64,000 bases of DNA from Mycobacterium sp. D16Q14 (GCA_002013415.1 MAEX01000009.1:1-64000), one strand, 5' to 3'. Positions 27,405 to 38,631 are shown, counted from the stretch's first letter. Numbers and translations: made by a program. The notes: generated by a model from the letters alone, not told the origin.

Positions 27405-27965
27405 ATGACCGAGAAGGTCTCGCGTGACGACTACTTCCAGGCCGCGTTCAGGTTGCTCGCCGAGGGCGGAAAGCCAGCGTTGACGACGACCGCCGTGTGC
27501 CGTCGGATCGGCGTGACAACGGGATCGCTGTACCACCACTTCGGTAGCGGCGCCGCCTTTTACCAGGCCGTCATCGACTACTGGGAGAATGAGGTGACCC
27601 TCGCGCAGCGCCAGCGTGCCGACGCGGTGCCCGATCCTCGCGAGCGCCTGACCGTGCTGGAACAAGCGGCGCGCGATGCCGATCATGAGGCTGAGAAGGC
27701 GATCCGCGCCTGGGCCGGTACTGATCGCTATGTCTCCGCGGCCATGCAGCGGGTAGACCAGGTCCGGCACAAGCATCTGACCAAGAGCTACATCGACGCC
27801 GGGTTCGCTCCAGCGCGCGCCGACACCCTGGCGCGCATCGGGTTCAGCATCATGGTCGGCGCCCAACAGATCGGCAGACAGGTGGACCGCGACCGCCTCA
27901 ACGCCGCACTCGATGAGTACGCGACGTGGGTGTACGCGGCCGTTCCGGCGTACGAGAGGGCCTGA
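27405..27965 (+). CDS. TetR/AcrR-family transcriptional regulator
   Basis: The protein of 186 residues begins MTEKVSRDDYFQAAF. It has an N-terminal TetR helix-turn-helix (TAVCRRIGVTTGSLYHHFGS) and a helical C-terminal ligand domain. Three in-frame ATGs (27393, 27399, 27405) are possible and none has a good ribosome site. The inverted repeat at 27379-27396 overlaps its start and is the likely operator. It lies directly behind the MpaB gene. The inducer is unknown. Confidence 0.82.
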   Translation: MTEKVSRDDYFQAAFRLLAEGGKPALTTTAVCRRIGVTTGSLYHHFGSGAAFYQAVIDYWENEVTLAQRQRADAVPDPRERLTVLEQAARDADHEAEKAIRAWAGTDRYVSAAMQRVDQVRHKHLTKSYIDAGFAPARADTLARIGFSIMVGAQQIGRQVDRDRLNAALDEYATWVYAAVPAYERA

Positions 27966-27969
27966 TCGA

Positions 27970-28542
27970 TCACCGGGCTGGCGGCGACCACTTCCCGGTG
28001 ACCTTGGTGTAGCGGGATATCAGCGCGAGCGCCTCATCGGGAAACAACGCACGGGGAAAGGCTTCACGCGTTCCCGGCCGGGCCGAGAACAGGATGCCCA
28101 CGGCATTGTCGTTCACCACAACGTTCTTGATCTCGGCGTAGTCACGCAGGACCATGAGCCGAGTGGTCAGAAAAGATTGTCCGAGTAAAGCATTCGTCGT
28201 TGGACGCAGTACCCAGTATGTAAAATCCGACGCTCCGAACTCGGCGCGCTGCACCGTCCCAGCCGGGATCGCCTGCATAGACAGCCGAGTACGAGATCGA
28301 ATTCTCGACGCGATCAGGGCTGCCGCCGCGACCACGACGATCAGGAACACCACACCGGCGGGAGCGCCAACAAACACGAAGAAGAACGCGACGTACAGCA
28401 CGGCCCCAACAAGCAGAATCCAGACGCCCCACGATCGTGCGACTGTACGGAGGGCGCCCTTCGTAAGGTTGTCTCGTCCATCCTCGGTGAGCACAACCTC
28501 GGTGCGGATCGGTGGCCCGGCCACAGGGTGTTGATCGGTCAT
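27970..28542 (-). CDS. Two-helix membrane protein, YcxB-like domain
   Basis: ATG 28542 lies behind GGGAGGG, giving 190 residues. Two membrane helices (ILLVGAVLYVAFFFVFVG and GVVFLIVVVAAAALIASRI) are followed by a soluble region (MVLRDYAEIKNVVVNDNAV) like that of YcxB-type proteins. Function is unknown. A longer frame to 28749 runs into the divergent neighbour's coding region and is not used. It converges on the TetR gene with 4 bp between the stops. Confidence 0.68.
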   Translation of the reverse strand: MTDQHPVAGPPIRTEVVLTEDGRDNLTKGALRTVARSWGVWILLVGAVLYVAFFFVFVGAPAGVVFLIVVVAAAALIASRIRSRTRLSMQAIPAGTVQRAEFGASDFTYWVLRPTTNALLGQSFLTTRLMVLRDYAEIKNVVVNDNAVGILFSARPGTREAFPRALFPDEALALISRYTKVTGKWSPPAR

Positions 28543-28642
28543 ATCCCTCCCTTGATACCCGCACAGCCTATCGACCGATGGGCACTCGGCATTGTTTCGG
28601 TACGGTGGAATTCGATCGACTCCCAACGACGAGAGGTGTTCC

Positions 28643-28954
28643 ATGCCCACTGTGGTGGCGTTCCTGTATCCCCAGCCGGACAAGCGCGACGAGGTCCGTG
28701 CCGCACTGCTCGAGACCATCCCCCAGGTGCACGACGAGCCGGGCTGCAATCTCTACTCCCTACATGAGGCACATGATCGCTTCGTCTTCGTGGAGTCCTG
28801 GGCGGGCAACGAGGCGCTGGCGGAGCACGGGAAGGCGCCCGCCGTCACCGCGATGTTCGGCAAGGTGGGCCCGCTGCTCAGTCAAGCTCCGGAAATCGTT
28901 GTTGCCGAAGCACTTCCAGCAGGTGATCCCGCCAAGGGTGATCTGACGCACTGA
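28643..28954 (+). CDS. Antibiotic-biosynthesis-monooxygenase (ABM) domain protein
   Basis: The 103-residue single-domain protein has the ABM ferredoxin-like fold pattern ([33 protein letters not shown]). It corresponds by place to Rv2749. ATG 28643 has GAGAGG upstream. Relatives are small cofactorless monooxygenases or heme-binding proteins; the activity here cannot be assigned. It is followed after one base by the SDR gene, so the two are probably cotranscribed. Confidence 0.78.
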   Translation: MPTVVAFLYPQPDKRDEVRAALLETIPQVHDEPGCNLYSLHEAHDRFVFVESWAGNEALAEHGKAPAVTAMFGKVGPLLSQAPEIVVAEALPAGDPAKGDLTH

Positions 28955-28955
28955 T

Positions 28956-29774
28956 ATGGGCAAGCTAGACGGCAAGGTCGCCTTTATCACCGGCGCGGCC
29001 CGCGGTCAGGGCCGCGCCCACGCGATCAAGCTGGCTTCGGAGGGAGCCAACATCATCGCGGTCGATATCTGCGCACAGATCCCCTCGGTCGAGTACCCGA
29101 TGGCCACCACCGAGGACCTGGACCTCACCGTCAAGGAGGTCGATGTCCTGGGGCGCGCCATCTCGGCACACGAAACCGATGTGCGTGACCGGGATGCGCT
29201 GCAGGCAGCCTTCGATGCCGGCGTCGAGGCCCTCGGGCCGGTCGACATCGTGGTCGCGAACGCCGGCATCGCCACCCTCACTCCCGAAAGCGGCGAAGCG
29301 GGCTGGACCGATGTGCTCGACGTCAACCTCACCGGTGTCTATCACACCATCGAGGTGGCCCGGCCGTCCATGGTGGAGCGCGGCGTCGGCGGTTCGATCG
29401 TGCTGACCAGCTCGGTCGCCGGACTGACCGGCATGGTGATGAACACCCCGGGCGGGCTGGCCTATACCGCCGCCAAACACGGGCTGGTCGGGCTCATGCG
29501 GTCCTATGCCAACATGCTTGCGCCACATAATATTCGAGTGAATACGATTCACCCGGGTGGTGTCGCGACACCCATGTTGGTGAATCCGGTGACGGAAGAA
29601 CTGTTCGCCAACGGCGCTCCCGAAGGCATGTCCGATACCGGGCATGCCTTGCCGGTAGTTCTCATGCCTCCCGAGGATATGGCCAACGCGGTGGCATGGC
29701 TGGTATCGGAGGACGCCCGCTATGTCACGGGTGTCGCGCTTCCGGTCGACGCTGGGTTCACCAACAGACGCTAG
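28956..29774 (+). CDS. Mycofactocin-coupled SDR dehydrogenase (Rv2750 type)
   Basis: The 272-residue SDR has [17 protein letters not shown] and catalytic YTAAK. It also has the extra segment after beta-strand 2 ([19 protein letters not shown]) that marks the mycofactocin-dependent subfamily with non-exchangeable NAD. It should oxidise an alcohol and pass electrons to mycofactocin. It matches Rv2750 and lies in a run ABM-SDR-methyltransferase with 1-2 bp gaps. Confidence 0.85.
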   Translation: MGKLDGKVAFITGAARGQGRAHAIKLASEGANIIAVDICAQIPSVEYPMATTEDLDLTVKEVDVLGRAISAHETDVRDRDALQAAFDAGVEALGPVDIVVANAGIATLTPESGEAGWTDVLDVNLTGVYHTIEVARPSMVERGVGGSIVLTSSVAGLTGMVMNTPGGLAYTAAKHGLVGLMRSYANMLAPHNIRVNTIHPGGVATPMLVNPVTEELFANGAPEGMSDTGHALPVVLMPPEDMANAVAWLVSEDARYVTGVALPVDAGFTNRR

Positions 29775-29776
29775 AC

Positions 29777-30652
29777 ATGGCACGGACAAACCCTGCAGCA
29801 CAGACCGCGTACGGCCCCATGGCCATCGCGGCGATCGAGCAGCACGAGCCGCGCGGGTCCCGGATCGTCGATGACGATCTGGCCACCCGAATCCTGCCCG
29901 CAGGACTGCGATGGTTTGTCCGTGTCACCGCCTGGACCACGCTGCGAAACCTGTTGATCGGGCTCGCAGAGCGAAGCGGCCGGGGCGCCTGGTCGATATT
30001 CGTGTGCCGTAAGCGCTACATCGATGACCAGCTGGCCTCGTCGGCGGGCACATGGGAATCGGTCGTCAATATGGGCGCCGGAATGGACACCCGAGGATGC
30101 CGACTGGCCCGAAGCTCATCGGTACCGGTATTCGAGGTCGATCAGCCGGTGAACATCGCGGCCAAGCGGCGCGCGATCCAGAAAGCGGTTGGCGCACTAC
30201 CGCCGTCAGTCCACCTTGTTCCTGTCGAATTCCAGCATGACGATCTGGGCACCGCGTTGCACCGGGCCGGACACGACGGCACCGCACCCACCTTCTTCAT
30301 CTGGGAGGGCGTGACGCAGTACATTCCCGAACCAGCGGTCCGATCGACACTGAACTACCTGAGCACGGCCGCACCGGGCAGCCGTCTGGCCTTCACCTAC
30401 GTGCAGCGGGATTTCATCGATGGCTCGAATCTGTACGGGAACACGATCCTGTACAAAAGGTTTCGGCTACGCAGCCAGGTATGGATGTTCGGCCTCGCAC
30501 CTGGTGCGGTGGTACCCCTGCTCGCCGAATACGGCTGGCGGGTCATCGAGGATGTCAGCGGTCCCGAGTTTCAGGAGCGCTATCTGACACCCGCTGGACG
30601 CAGCCTCTCGACCACCGAACTGGAACGGACCGTGCTCGCCGAAAAGACCTAG
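29777..30652 (+). CDS. S-adenosylmethionine-dependent methyltransferase (Rv2751 type)
   Basis: ATG 29777, two bases after the SDR stop, gives 291 residues. The SAM site reads VVNMGAGMDTRGCRL, and FFIWEGVTQYIPE is typical of the leucine-carboxyl-methyltransferase-like family expanded in mycobacteria. The substrate is unknown. The stop codon overlaps that of the convergent RNase J gene. Confidence 0.83.
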   Translation: MARTNPAAQTAYGPMAIAAIEQHEPRGSRIVDDDLATRILPAGLRWFVRVTAWTTLRNLLIGLAERSGRGAWSIFVCRKRYIDDQLASSAGTWESVVNMGAGMDTRGCRLARSSSVPVFEVDQPVNIAAKRRAIQKAVGALPPSVHLVPVEFQHDDLGTALHRAGHDGTAPTFFIWEGVTQYIPEPAVRSTLNYLSTAAPGSRLAFTYVQRDFIDGSNLYGNTILYKRFRLRSQVWMFGLAPGAVVPLLAEYGWRVIEDVSGPEFQERYLTPAGRSLSTTELERTVLAEKT

Positions 30653-32340
30653 CCGACGGTCAACACGGTCGGCACGATCATCGGCTGGCGCCGGTACTTC
30701 TCGCCAACCCACTTGCCCACCACGCGCCGCACAGCCTGCGCGATCCGGCCGGTATCGGTAACCGACTGTCCGGCGAGCGAATTCAACTCCGCTATGACGA
30801 GCTCGGTCACCGGGTCGAGTGCCTTGGCATCATCGGAGAAGCCGCGTGAGAACAGCTGCGGCCTGCCGACAGCACGCCCGTCACTGCGCACCGCGACGGT
30901 GATCGCAATGAACCCACCGCCACCCAGGGCCAGGCGCTCCCCCACAGTGACATCGGATACGTCACCGTCGACCAGACCGTCGACAAACATCTTGCCCACC
31001 GGTACACGGCCGGAGATACGAACGCGCTCGTTGTGCAGATCGACGCTCACACCGTTCTCGGCCAGCACGATGCGGTCATCATCCACACCGGTCTTGACTG
31101 CGAGCCCCGCATTGGCGCGCAGATGCCGCCAGGTGCCGTGCACCGGCATCACATTGCGTGGCCGCACCGCGTTGTACAGATAGAGCAGCTCTCCCGCGTA
31201 GGCGTGACCCGAAACATGGACCCGCGCATGGGTGTTCGTTACCACCCGGGTGCCCACCTTCGCGAGAGAGTCGATGATGCCGTAGACCGCCTCTTCGTTT
31301 CCAGGCACCAACGACGAGGACAGGATGACCAAATCATCAGTGGTGAGTGTGATCTGGCGATGGTCGCCACGCGCCATCCGTGACAGCGCGGCCATCGGCT
31401 CGCCCTGCGTACCGGTGGTGATCATCACAACCCGTTGCGGTGCAAGCTCGTTCGCGGCTTCCACGTTGATGAGATTGCGGTCGTCGATGTCGAGGAAGCC
31501 TAAATCCCGAGCGATGCCCATGTTGCGCACCATCGATCGGCCTACCAGTGCGACGCGCCGGCCGTGCGCCACCGAGGCGTCGATGATCTGTTGCACCCGA
31601 GCCACGTTGCTGGCAAAACACGCGATGATCACCCGGCCGCGGGCGGTCTCGATGAGCCGGTTGAGCGTCGGGGCGATCTCGCTCTCCGACGGGCCCACAC
31701 CCGGAATTTCGGAGTTAGTGGAGTCTACGAGGAACAGGTCGACTCCCCGGTCACCCAGCCCGGACAGTCCGGGCAAGTCGGTCGGGCGGCGGTCCGGGGG
31801 CAGCGGATCAAGCTTGATATCGCCGGTGTGCAGGACCGTCCCGGCCTCGGTGTGCACGGCGATGGCGAGGGCATCCGGAATGGAATGGTTGACCGCGAAG
31901 TACTCGCATTCAAAGGCGCCGTGGGTCGACCGCTCCCCCTCGGCGACCTTGATGAACCGCGGGGTGATGCGGTGTTCGCGGCACTTGGCCTCCACCAGCG
32001 CCAGCGTGAACGCCGAGCCGACGACGGGGATATCGGGACGCATCTTGAGCAGGTACGGGATGGCGCCGATGTGATCCTCGTGCGCATGCGTGAGGACCAG
32101 CGCCTCGACATCGTCGAGACGATCTTCGATGAGGCGGATATCCGGGAGGATCAGGTCCACGCCGGGCTCTTCATGGCCTGGGAAGAGCACGCCGCAGTCG
32201 ATGATGAGCAGACGACCGCGCAGCTCGAAAACCGTCATGTTGCGGCCGATTTCGCTGATGCCGCCCAGGGCCGTGACACGCAGCGCGCCCTCGGCGAGCG
32301 GTCCGGGCGCACGCAGGTTATCGGGTGGGGTAAGGGCCAC
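30649..32340 (-). CDS. rnj: Ribonuclease J
   Basis: The 563-residue metallo-beta-lactamase/beta-CASP nuclease has the zinc motif THAHEDHIG at residues 84-92, NHSIPDALAI, the beta-CASP Arg-rich region and a C-terminal RNase J domain. It acts as 5'-exonuclease and endonuclease in rRNA maturation and mRNA decay, and matches Rv2752c. The GTG start abuts the dapA stop, so the two genes form one unit as in M. tuberculosis. Confidence 0.95.
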   Translation of the reverse strand: MALTPPDNLRAPGPLAEGALRVTALGGISEIGRNMTVFELRGRLLIIDCGVLFPGHEEPGVDLILPDIRLIEDRLDDVEALVLTHAHEDHIGAIPYLLKMRPDIPVVGSAFTLALVEAKCREHRITPRFIKVAEGERSTHGAFECEYFAVNHSIPDALAIAVHTEAGTVLHTGDIKLDPLPPDRRPTDLPGLSGLGDRGVDLFLVDSTNSEIPGVGPSESEIAPTLNRLIETARGRVIIACFASNVARVQQIIDASVAHGRRVALVGRSMVRNMGIARDLGFLDIDDRNLINVEAANELAPQRVVMITTGTQGEPMAALSRMARGDHRQITLTTDDLVILSSSLVPGNEEAVYGIIDSLAKVGTRVVTNTHARVHVSGHAYAGELLYLYNAVRPRNVMPVHGTWRHLRANAGLAVKTGVDDDRIVLAENGVSVDLHNERVRISGRVPVGKMFVDGLVDGDVSDVTVGERLALGGGGFIAITVAVRSDGRAVGRPQLFSRGFSDDAKALDPVTELVIAELNSLAGQSVTDTGRIAQAVRRVVGKWVGEKYRRQPMIVPTVLTVG

Positions 32341-33285
<945 letters not shown>

Positions 33286-34038
33286 TTATCCCTCGTAAAC
33301 CAGCGGGGAGATCGCGACCTCGGTGCCGTCCGCCAGGGTTGCGATGTCGAAGTCGCCAAAGATCGACGGCGCCAGGTCGGCGAGCTGGCGCAGGCAGGCG
33401 ATCGCCAGACGGCGAATCTCCACGTCTGCATGCTCGCTGGCGCGCATCGCGATGAAGTGCCGCCACGCCCGGTAGTTCCCGGTCACGACGATGCGGGTCT
33501 CGGTGGCGTTGGGCAGCACCGACCGGGCCGCCTGTCGCGCCTGCTTGCGCCGCAACACGGCATTGGGGACGTCGCCGAGCTTGGATTCCAGCTTCTCCAG
33601 GAGCTCGACGTAGGCCGCACGGCTGGCATCGGTGGCCTTGCGCAACAGCTCCACCAGCTCCGGATCATCCTCGACGGCAGGTGGTAGCACCACGTTGGAG
33701 TCCGCTTCGGGGACAAATCGCTGCGACAGCTGCGAGTAGGAGAAGTGGCGGTGGCGGATCAGCTCGTGCGTGCACGACCGGGAGATTCCGGTGATGTAGA
33801 AGGTCACCGAGGCGTGCTCGAGCAGCGAGAGATGGCCCACCTCGATGACGTGACGCAGATAGCTCTCGTTAGTGGCAGTGCGCGGGTTGGGCTTGGACCA
33901 GCTTTGGTAGCAGGCCCGTCCGGCGAACTCGACGAGTGCCGGGCCGCCATCGGCATCGGTGCTCCAGTCAATATCCGGAGGTGCGATGAAGTCGGTCTTC
34001 GCTATCAGCTGCACACGCAGCGGCACGATCTCTGCCAC
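33286..34038 (-). CDS. thyX: Flavin-dependent thymidylate synthase
   Basis: GTG 34038 ([15 protein letters not shown]) gives 250 residues, the same length as Rv2754c. The signature [14 protein letters not shown] and the C-terminal [15 protein letters not shown] are clear. It makes dTMP with FAD, NADPH and methylene-tetrahydrofolate, leaving tetrahydrofolate. A classical ThyA is also present 4 kb away, as in other mycobacteria. Confidence 0.95.
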   Translation of the reverse strand: MAEIVPLRVQLIAKTDFIAPPDIDWSTDADGGPALVEFAGRACYQSWSKPNPRTATNESYLRHVIEVGHLSLLEHASVTFYITGISRSCTHELIRHRHFSYSQLSQRFVPEADSNVVLPPAVEDDPELVELLRKATDASRAAYVELLEKLESKLGDVPNAVLRRKQARQAARSVLPNATETRIVVTGNYRAWRHFIAMRASEHADVEIRRLAIACLRQLADLAPSIFGDFDIATLADGTEVAISPLVYEG

Positions 34039-34138
34039 GCGCCACACCCTATCGGCGGCCGCGGCCCACCGATCACCGGTACAAGCCCGCCGGTGTTCTC
34101 GACATGCAGCCCGCAACTCCCACAGCTATCTTTGACGT

Positions 34139-34831
34139 GTGCACATCCTCGAATGGCAAACCGGTGATCGCGATGAGCTACGGCGCTTCATCCGCGAGTA
34201 CCTCGTCGCCGGTTTCTGGTCACGGGACGAGGTAGAAGATTCCGTCGCCGAGTGGGTGGACGATTCCGGCCAGATCGATCCCGATGAGGCCGTGGCACTG
34301 GTGCAGGAGATGTGGAATGAGCGTCTCGCCGAACAGGCGACATGGGCCGACACCGGCGACTACGGCCGGCTCCAGTACACGTTCGCCCACCTGGAATCCG
34401 AGGGCATCCTCGCGCGCATGTGCTTCGCCTGCTGCACGACCTGTGCCACCTCCGAGATCGACGGCGAGCGCACCGCCAATCCGGATCCGCCCGACTGGTA
34501 CCGCTACCACCAGTGGGCATACACGTATTTCCACGAGCAAGATGCGCTGCGCCTTGCCGACGACCATCCGGTTCTTTACTTGGGGTACAGCGCATTTCGC
34601 GCCCACCCTGGGTTGCCGACAGACCTGCTGGAGGCGTATCAGCGCGGCGATCCGGGCGCCGAGGCCCAGGTTCACGAACGTACCGACGCCATCGTCGGCC
34701 ACAGAATTGTGCAGCTGGCGCAGCACTTCGGCCTGAACACATCGTGGTCCGGTTCGGGGAAGTCCAGGATCGAACTGCACACCGATCAATGGCGCAAACC
34801 GCTGCCGGCCGGCTCCCCGCAGGCCCGATAG
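34139..34831 (+). CDS. DUF6891-type protein of unknown function
   Basis: The 230-residue soluble protein starts at GTG 34139 (HILEWQTGDRDELRR). It contains a Cys cluster (RMCFACCTTC) and YHQWAYTYFHEQDALRLA, features of a conserved actinobacterial family without known function. The four-Cys cluster could bind metal, which is speculation. It is divergent from thyX with 100 bp between. Confidence 0.65.
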   Translation: MHILEWQTGDRDELRRFIREYLVAGFWSRDEVEDSVAEWVDDSGQIDPDEAVALVQEMWNERLAEQATWADTGDYGRLQYTFAHLESEGILARMCFACCTTCATSEIDGERTANPDPPDWYRYHQWAYTYFHEQDALRLADDHPVLYLGYSAFRAHPGLPTDLLEAYQRGDPGAEAQVHERTDAIVGHRIVQLAQHFGLNTSWSGSGKSRIELHTDQWRKPLPAGSPQAR

Positions 34832-34854
34832 GCCCCACCTTTACGATCGGTCCG

Positions 34855-35397
34855 GTGAGCTCCTCGACGCTCGGACCTGAGCACGGCACGCTGACCCTGC
34901 GCACCGGCGTCACCGGACGCGCGGCCCGCATGGGCCACCGCCTCACGATCGTCATGGACTCCTGGACCATCTCCGTCGACGAAACCGACGGACAACCATC
35001 GTCCGCCGCCCTCGTTGTCGATGTGAACTCACTGCGAGTCGACAGTGGCGAGGGCGGCTTGACGCCCCTGACCACGCCGGAGAAGGCGGTCGTGCGGAGC
35101 AACGCGCTGAAGACATTGGATGCCAGGCGATTTCCCACTATCGAATTCCGTGCCGAGAAGATCACTGCGGCGGCCTTCGGCTATCGCCTGCATGGTTCCC
35201 TGACCATTCACGGGACAACCCAGGTTGTGGATATCGACCTTGCCGTTGCCGAAGACGGTGACGGCCAGCAGCTGAGCCTCACCACCGAGGTGTCACAGCG
35301 GACCTACCAGGTGAAGCCGTTCTCCATGGCAATGGGATCGCTGAAGGTCACCGACCTGGTCAGCGTGTCGTTCGAAGCGCGACGCCCAGGGGTTTGA
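34855..35397 (+). CDS. YceI-family lipid-binding protein
   Basis: GTG 34855 gives 180 residues with the YceI lipocalin-like pattern: TGVTGRAARMGHRLTI, SLRVDSGEGG, LDARRFPTIEFRAEKI and GSLTIHGTTQVVDIDL. No signal peptide is seen, so it is probably cytoplasmic. The family binds polyprenyl-type lipids, for example in ubiquinone precursor handling; the ligand here is unknown. Its 3' end overlaps the convergent winged-helix gene by 38 bp. Confidence 0.8.
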   Translation: MSSSTLGPEHGTLTLRTGVTGRAARMGHRLTIVMDSWTISVDETDGQPSSAALVVDVNSLRVDSGEGGLTPLTTPEKAVVRSNALKTLDARRFPTIEFRAEKITAAAFGYRLHGSLTIHGTTQVVDIDLAVAEDGDGQQLSLTTEVSQRTYQVKPFSMAMGSLKVTDLVSVSFEARRPGV

Positions 35398-36583
35398 CCA
35401 CGTCACCGCGCTTCCCGACGACGACTCTCTCAAGACCGAGCCACGACGCCATGGTGCGAAGCCGTTCGGCCAACGGCCCGGCGATGCGCGACGGGTCCTG
35501 TCCCTGCTCCGCGAACGCCCCGACGACATTGAGGGTCCCGGCCGCACGATCAGCCTTGAGGTCGACCCTGCCGACTAGTTGCCCGTCGAGCAGAAACGGC
35601 CAGACGTAATAGCCGTACTGCCGCTTGGGTGCCGGGGTGTAGATCTCGATGCGATAGTGAAAGTCAAAGAGGCGCTCGACCCTCGGACGGAAGAAGATCA
35701 GCGGATCAAAGGGACACAGCAGTGCCGTGCCACGGTCCACGCGTGGAATTGTCTGCCCGGGGTCCAGATAAGCCGGCGCGTTCCACCCGTCGACGACCAC
35801 CTTCTCCACTTCGCCCGCGTCGACGAGCGCGGCCAATGCCGGTTTGATCTGCCCCGCCGCGAGCCGGAAGTAGTCGCGGATGTCAGCCTCGGTTCCCAGG
35901 CCCAGCGCACGCACCGCACGACGCGTGAGTTCCAGCACTGCCTCCTCATCGGAGACTTCGCGTTGGTAGATGTCCGCGGGAATCACCTTGTGCGCCAGCT
36001 GGTAATGCCGCGAGAACCCGACGCGTTTATCGGTAGTCAGCTCACCCGAAGAGAACAGGGCTTCGGCAATCCACTTGGTCTCGCTGCGGTCCCACCACGG
36101 GCCCTTGCGGCCCGGTGCTTCCCGCTCCAGGTATGCCTCGATCTGTCCGGCCGTGCACGGTCCGAGCTCGGCGACGGCGGCGAGAACCTCCTCGACCAGG
36201 TGCGGATTCTCCTCTACGAACTTCCGCGCCCACCGCCCATGCTGGTACTCGCGCATACGCCATCGCATCAGCGGCCAGTCTTGGATGGACATCAACGCCG
36301 CCTCGTGCGCCCAGTACTCGATGAGCAGCCGTGGCGTGCGTGCGCTGTGACTCCAGGCGGCATCGTCGAGGAGCGTGCGATCGTAGGGCCCGAGTCTGCT
36401 GAACACCGGCGCATAGTGCGCACGCACCGCAACGGACACCGAATCTAGTTGCAGCACCTGAATTCTGGAGATGAGCTTGCGCAAGTGCGCACGGGTCACC
36501 GAGGTCGCGGGCGGACCGGCGAAGCCCTGCGCCGCGATCGCGATGCGGCGCGCCTGCCCGACGTTCAATGCCGAGCGGCTCAC
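35360..36583 (-). CDS. Winged-helix DNA-binding protein (YcaQ/HTH_42 family)
   Basis: The 407-residue protein has the YcaQ/AlkX family features: LQLDSVSVAVRAHY, YWAHEAALMSIQDW, QLVGRVDLKADR and EGRRRTLNV-like C-terminal repeats (here AAGTLNVVGAFAE). In E. coli YcaQ is a glycosylase that unhooks interstrand DNA crosslinks, so a repair role is likely. It starts with GTG 36583 overlapping the stop of the upstream thioredoxin-like lipoprotein, forming an operon with dfrA and thyA. Confidence 0.8.
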   Translation of the reverse strand: MSRSALNVGQARRIAIAAQGFAGPPATSVTRAHLRKLISRIQVLQLDSVSVAVRAHYAPVFSRLGPYDRTLLDDAAWSHSARTPRLLIEYWAHEAALMSIQDWPLMRWRMREYQHGRWARKFVEENPHLVEEVLAAVAELGPCTAGQIEAYLEREAPGRKGPWWDRSETKWIAEALFSSGELTTDKRVGFSRHYQLAHKVIPADIYQREVSDEEAVLELTRRAVRALGLGTEADIRDYFRLAAGQIKPALAALVDAGEVEKVVVDGWNAPAYLDPGQTIPRVDRGTALLCPFDPLIFFRPRVERLFDFHYRIEIYTPAPKRQYGYYVWPFLLDGQLVGRVDLKADRAAGTLNVVGAFAEQGQDPSRIAGPLAERLRTMASWLGLERVVVGKRGDVVKPLGVALRTTR

Positions 36584-37257
36584 CGGGTTCCCACAACGCG
36601 GGCCAGCCAGTCGGCGTCGGACGGGTCAATCATCTCCCCCGAGCCGTCGATGACAGCCGGGACGCCGCCCAGGCCGTGATCTGTCAGCTGCTGCTCGTTG
36701 CCCGCCGTCCGCTGGTGGTCGGCATCGGTGACCTGAAGAGATGAAATCTCATGCAGCACATCACCCGTCGCTCCGGCACCGGCGGCAATGTCGCTGATCT
36801 GCAGATTGGTGAGGTTCCCCATGCCTTCGGCCGGTTGCCGCCGGAACATCTCGCCGATGAAACCCAGGATCACCGGGTCCGCGGCACCCGACTTGTCAAT
36901 CAGGAACAGAGCGGCAGCGGCCCGCGACGAGTAGTCGCCGCTGGCCGAGATCGGGTCCAGAAAACTCACCGGCCGATAGGTCACCTGCAGTCGCCCCTCG
37001 GTGACGTGCTTCGTGATCTCCTCGCCGTACTCGGCTTCGAATCGCTGGCAGAACGGGCATTGGAAATCGACGAACACGGTAATCCCGGCGGCGACGTCAC
37101 CGGCGCCGCCGACCGTCACGCCGGCGCCCTGACTGATCCCCCGGCCCGCGGCCCCCGCGGGTGCCGACGCGGTGCCGTCAACGACGCGACTGCAGCCGGT
37201 GAGCACCAGCACCGCGGTGGCCATCAGGATGGCCACCCGGAGCAGCGCGTGCCTCAC
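36580..37257 (-). CDS. DsbA-like thioredoxin-fold lipoprotein
   Basis: GTG 37257 overlaps the dfrA stop in GTGA and gives 225 residues. A signal peptide ends in the lipobox LTGCSR, so the protein is a lipoprotein. The thioredoxin-fold domain has FVDFQCPFCQRFEAEYG with a CPFC redox pair and the cis-Pro region GGVPAVI. It probably introduces or exchanges disulfides in exported proteins. An in-frame start at 37317 lies inside dfrA and is not used. Confidence 0.85.
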   Translation of the reverse strand: MRHALLRVAILMATAVLVLTGCSRVVDGTASAPAGAAGRGISQGAGVTVGGAGDVAAGITVFVDFQCPFCQRFEAEYGEEITKHVTEGRLQVTYRPVSFLDPISASGDYSSRAAAALFLIDKSGAADPVILGFIGEMFRRQPAEGMGNLTNLQISDIAAGAGATGDVLHEISSLQVTDADHQRTAGNEQQLTDHGLGGVPAVIDGSGEMIDPSDADWLARVVGTR

Positions 37258-37760
37258 ACGTCGGCCTTCCGATAGCTCAGGAACTGGTATCGGAATCCGG
37301 ATGCACTTGTCTGCCAATCACTTTTGTCACCAGCGCAGTCCTCGACCACCCAACTCTCATCGAGCTCCGGCGCGAGGGCATCGCCCGGCACATCGGCGTC
37401 TATCACGGTCACCTCGCATCGCTGCGCCAAGGGCAGGAACAGCCGGTAGATCTCCCCGCCTCCGATGACCCAGGGGGCCTCGTCGGAGGCAGCCAACGCG
37501 GCGTCCACGCATCCGACAGCCAACGCGCCATCCGGTTCGAACAGCGCATCCCGGGTCAGCACGATGTTGGGGCGCCCCGGCAGCGGCCTCACACTGCAGG
37601 GCAGCGACTCCCACGTCTTGCGCCCCATGATCACCGTGTGCCCCATGGTGATTGCCTTGAAACGCGCCTGATCTTCCGGTAGCCGCCACGGTATGGCGCC
37701 ATCCGCACCGATGACGCCGTCGCGGGATTGTGCCCAGATCAGCCCGATGGTTCCCGTCAT
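37254..37760 (-). CDS. dfrA: Dihydrofolate reductase
   Basis: The 168-residue enzyme has the family start [14 protein letters not shown], the substrate Asp/Glu helix [14 protein letters not shown] and the NADPH segment [12 protein letters not shown] and [12 protein letters not shown]. It reduces dihydrofolate with NADPH and regenerates folate oxidised by ThyA. It matches Rv2763c. Its start overlaps the thyA stop by 4 nt, so the two are translationally coupled. Confidence 0.96.
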   Translation of the reverse strand: MTGTIGLIWAQSRDGVIGADGAIPWRLPEDQARFKAITMGHTVIMGRKTWESLPCSVRPLPGRPNIVLTRDALFEPDGALAVGCVDAALAASDEAPWVIGGGEIYRLFLPLAQRCEVTVIDADVPGDALAPELDESWVVEDCAGDKSDWQTSASGFRYQFLSYRKADV

Positions 37761-38557
37761 ACCGCGACAGGCGCCTTGATGGCCGGATGATGCTGATAGT
37801 TCTCGACAGTGATGTCCTCGTACTCGTAGTCGAAAATCGAATCACGCTGCGCCAGAAGCAACCTGGGATACGGATAGGGATCGCGGCTGAGCTGCTCGGT
37901 CACCTGCTCGATGTGGTTGTCGTAGATATGGCAGTCGCCACCGGTCCACACGAAGTCGCCCACTCCGAGCCCCGCCTGCGCCGCCATCATGTGGGTGAGC
38001 AGCGCATAGCTCGCGATGTTGAAGGGAACCCCCAGGAACAGGTCGGCGCTGCGCTGATACAGCTGGCAGCTCAGCTTGCCATCGGCGACATAGAACTGAA
38101 AGAAGGCGTGACAGGGCGGCAGCGCCATCTGCGGGATCTCGCCAACGTTCCAGGCCGAGACGATGTTGCGGCGCGAATCGGGGTCGGAACGCAACAGCTC
38201 GAGCGCGGCGCTGATCTGGTCGATATGCTCACCCGACGGGGTGGGCCAGGATCTCCATTGCACCCCGTACACCGGCCCCAGCTCGCCTGCCTCCGATGCC
38301 CACTCGTCCCAGATGGTGACCCCGCGCTCTTGGAGCCAGCGGACATTGGATTCGCCGCGCAGGAACCACAGCAGCTCGTAGATCACCGACTTCAAATGAA
38401 CACGCTTGGTGGTGATCAGCGGGAAGCCGTCGTCCAAGCGATAACGCAGTTGGTGACCGAAGACGCTACGAGTGCCGGTGCCGGTGCGATCCGACTTCGG
38501 CGTGCCCTGGTCGAGCACGAGACGCAGCAGATCCTCGTAAGGAGTGGGAACGGGCAC
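37757..38557 (-). CDS. thyA: Thymidylate synthase ThyA
   Basis: The 266-residue enzyme has the catalytic Cys in [13 protein letters not shown] and the dUMP-binding [26 protein letters not shown] and [10 protein letters not shown]. It methylates dUMP using methylene-tetrahydrofolate and yields dihydrofolate, which the overlapping dfrA gene product recycles. It matches Rv2764c. Confidence 0.97.
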   Translation of the reverse strand: MPVPTPYEDLLRLVLDQGTPKSDRTGTGTRSVFGHQLRYRLDDGFPLITTKRVHLKSVIYELLWFLRGESNVRWLQERGVTIWDEWASEAGELGPVYGVQWRSWPTPSGEHIDQISAALELLRSDPDSRRNIVSAWNVGEIPQMALPPCHAFFQFYVADGKLSCQLYQRSADLFLGVPFNIASYALLTHMMAAQAGLGVGDFVWTGGDCHIYDNHIEQVTEQLSRDPYPYPRLLLAQRDSIFDYEYEDITVENYQHHPAIKAPVAV

Positions 38558-38631
38558 GCAGCTAGCTTACTTCGCGGCTCCGACGATCCCAGGGCCCCGA
38601 CGCACCGCGAGCGCCCAGCACAGAGCACCTT

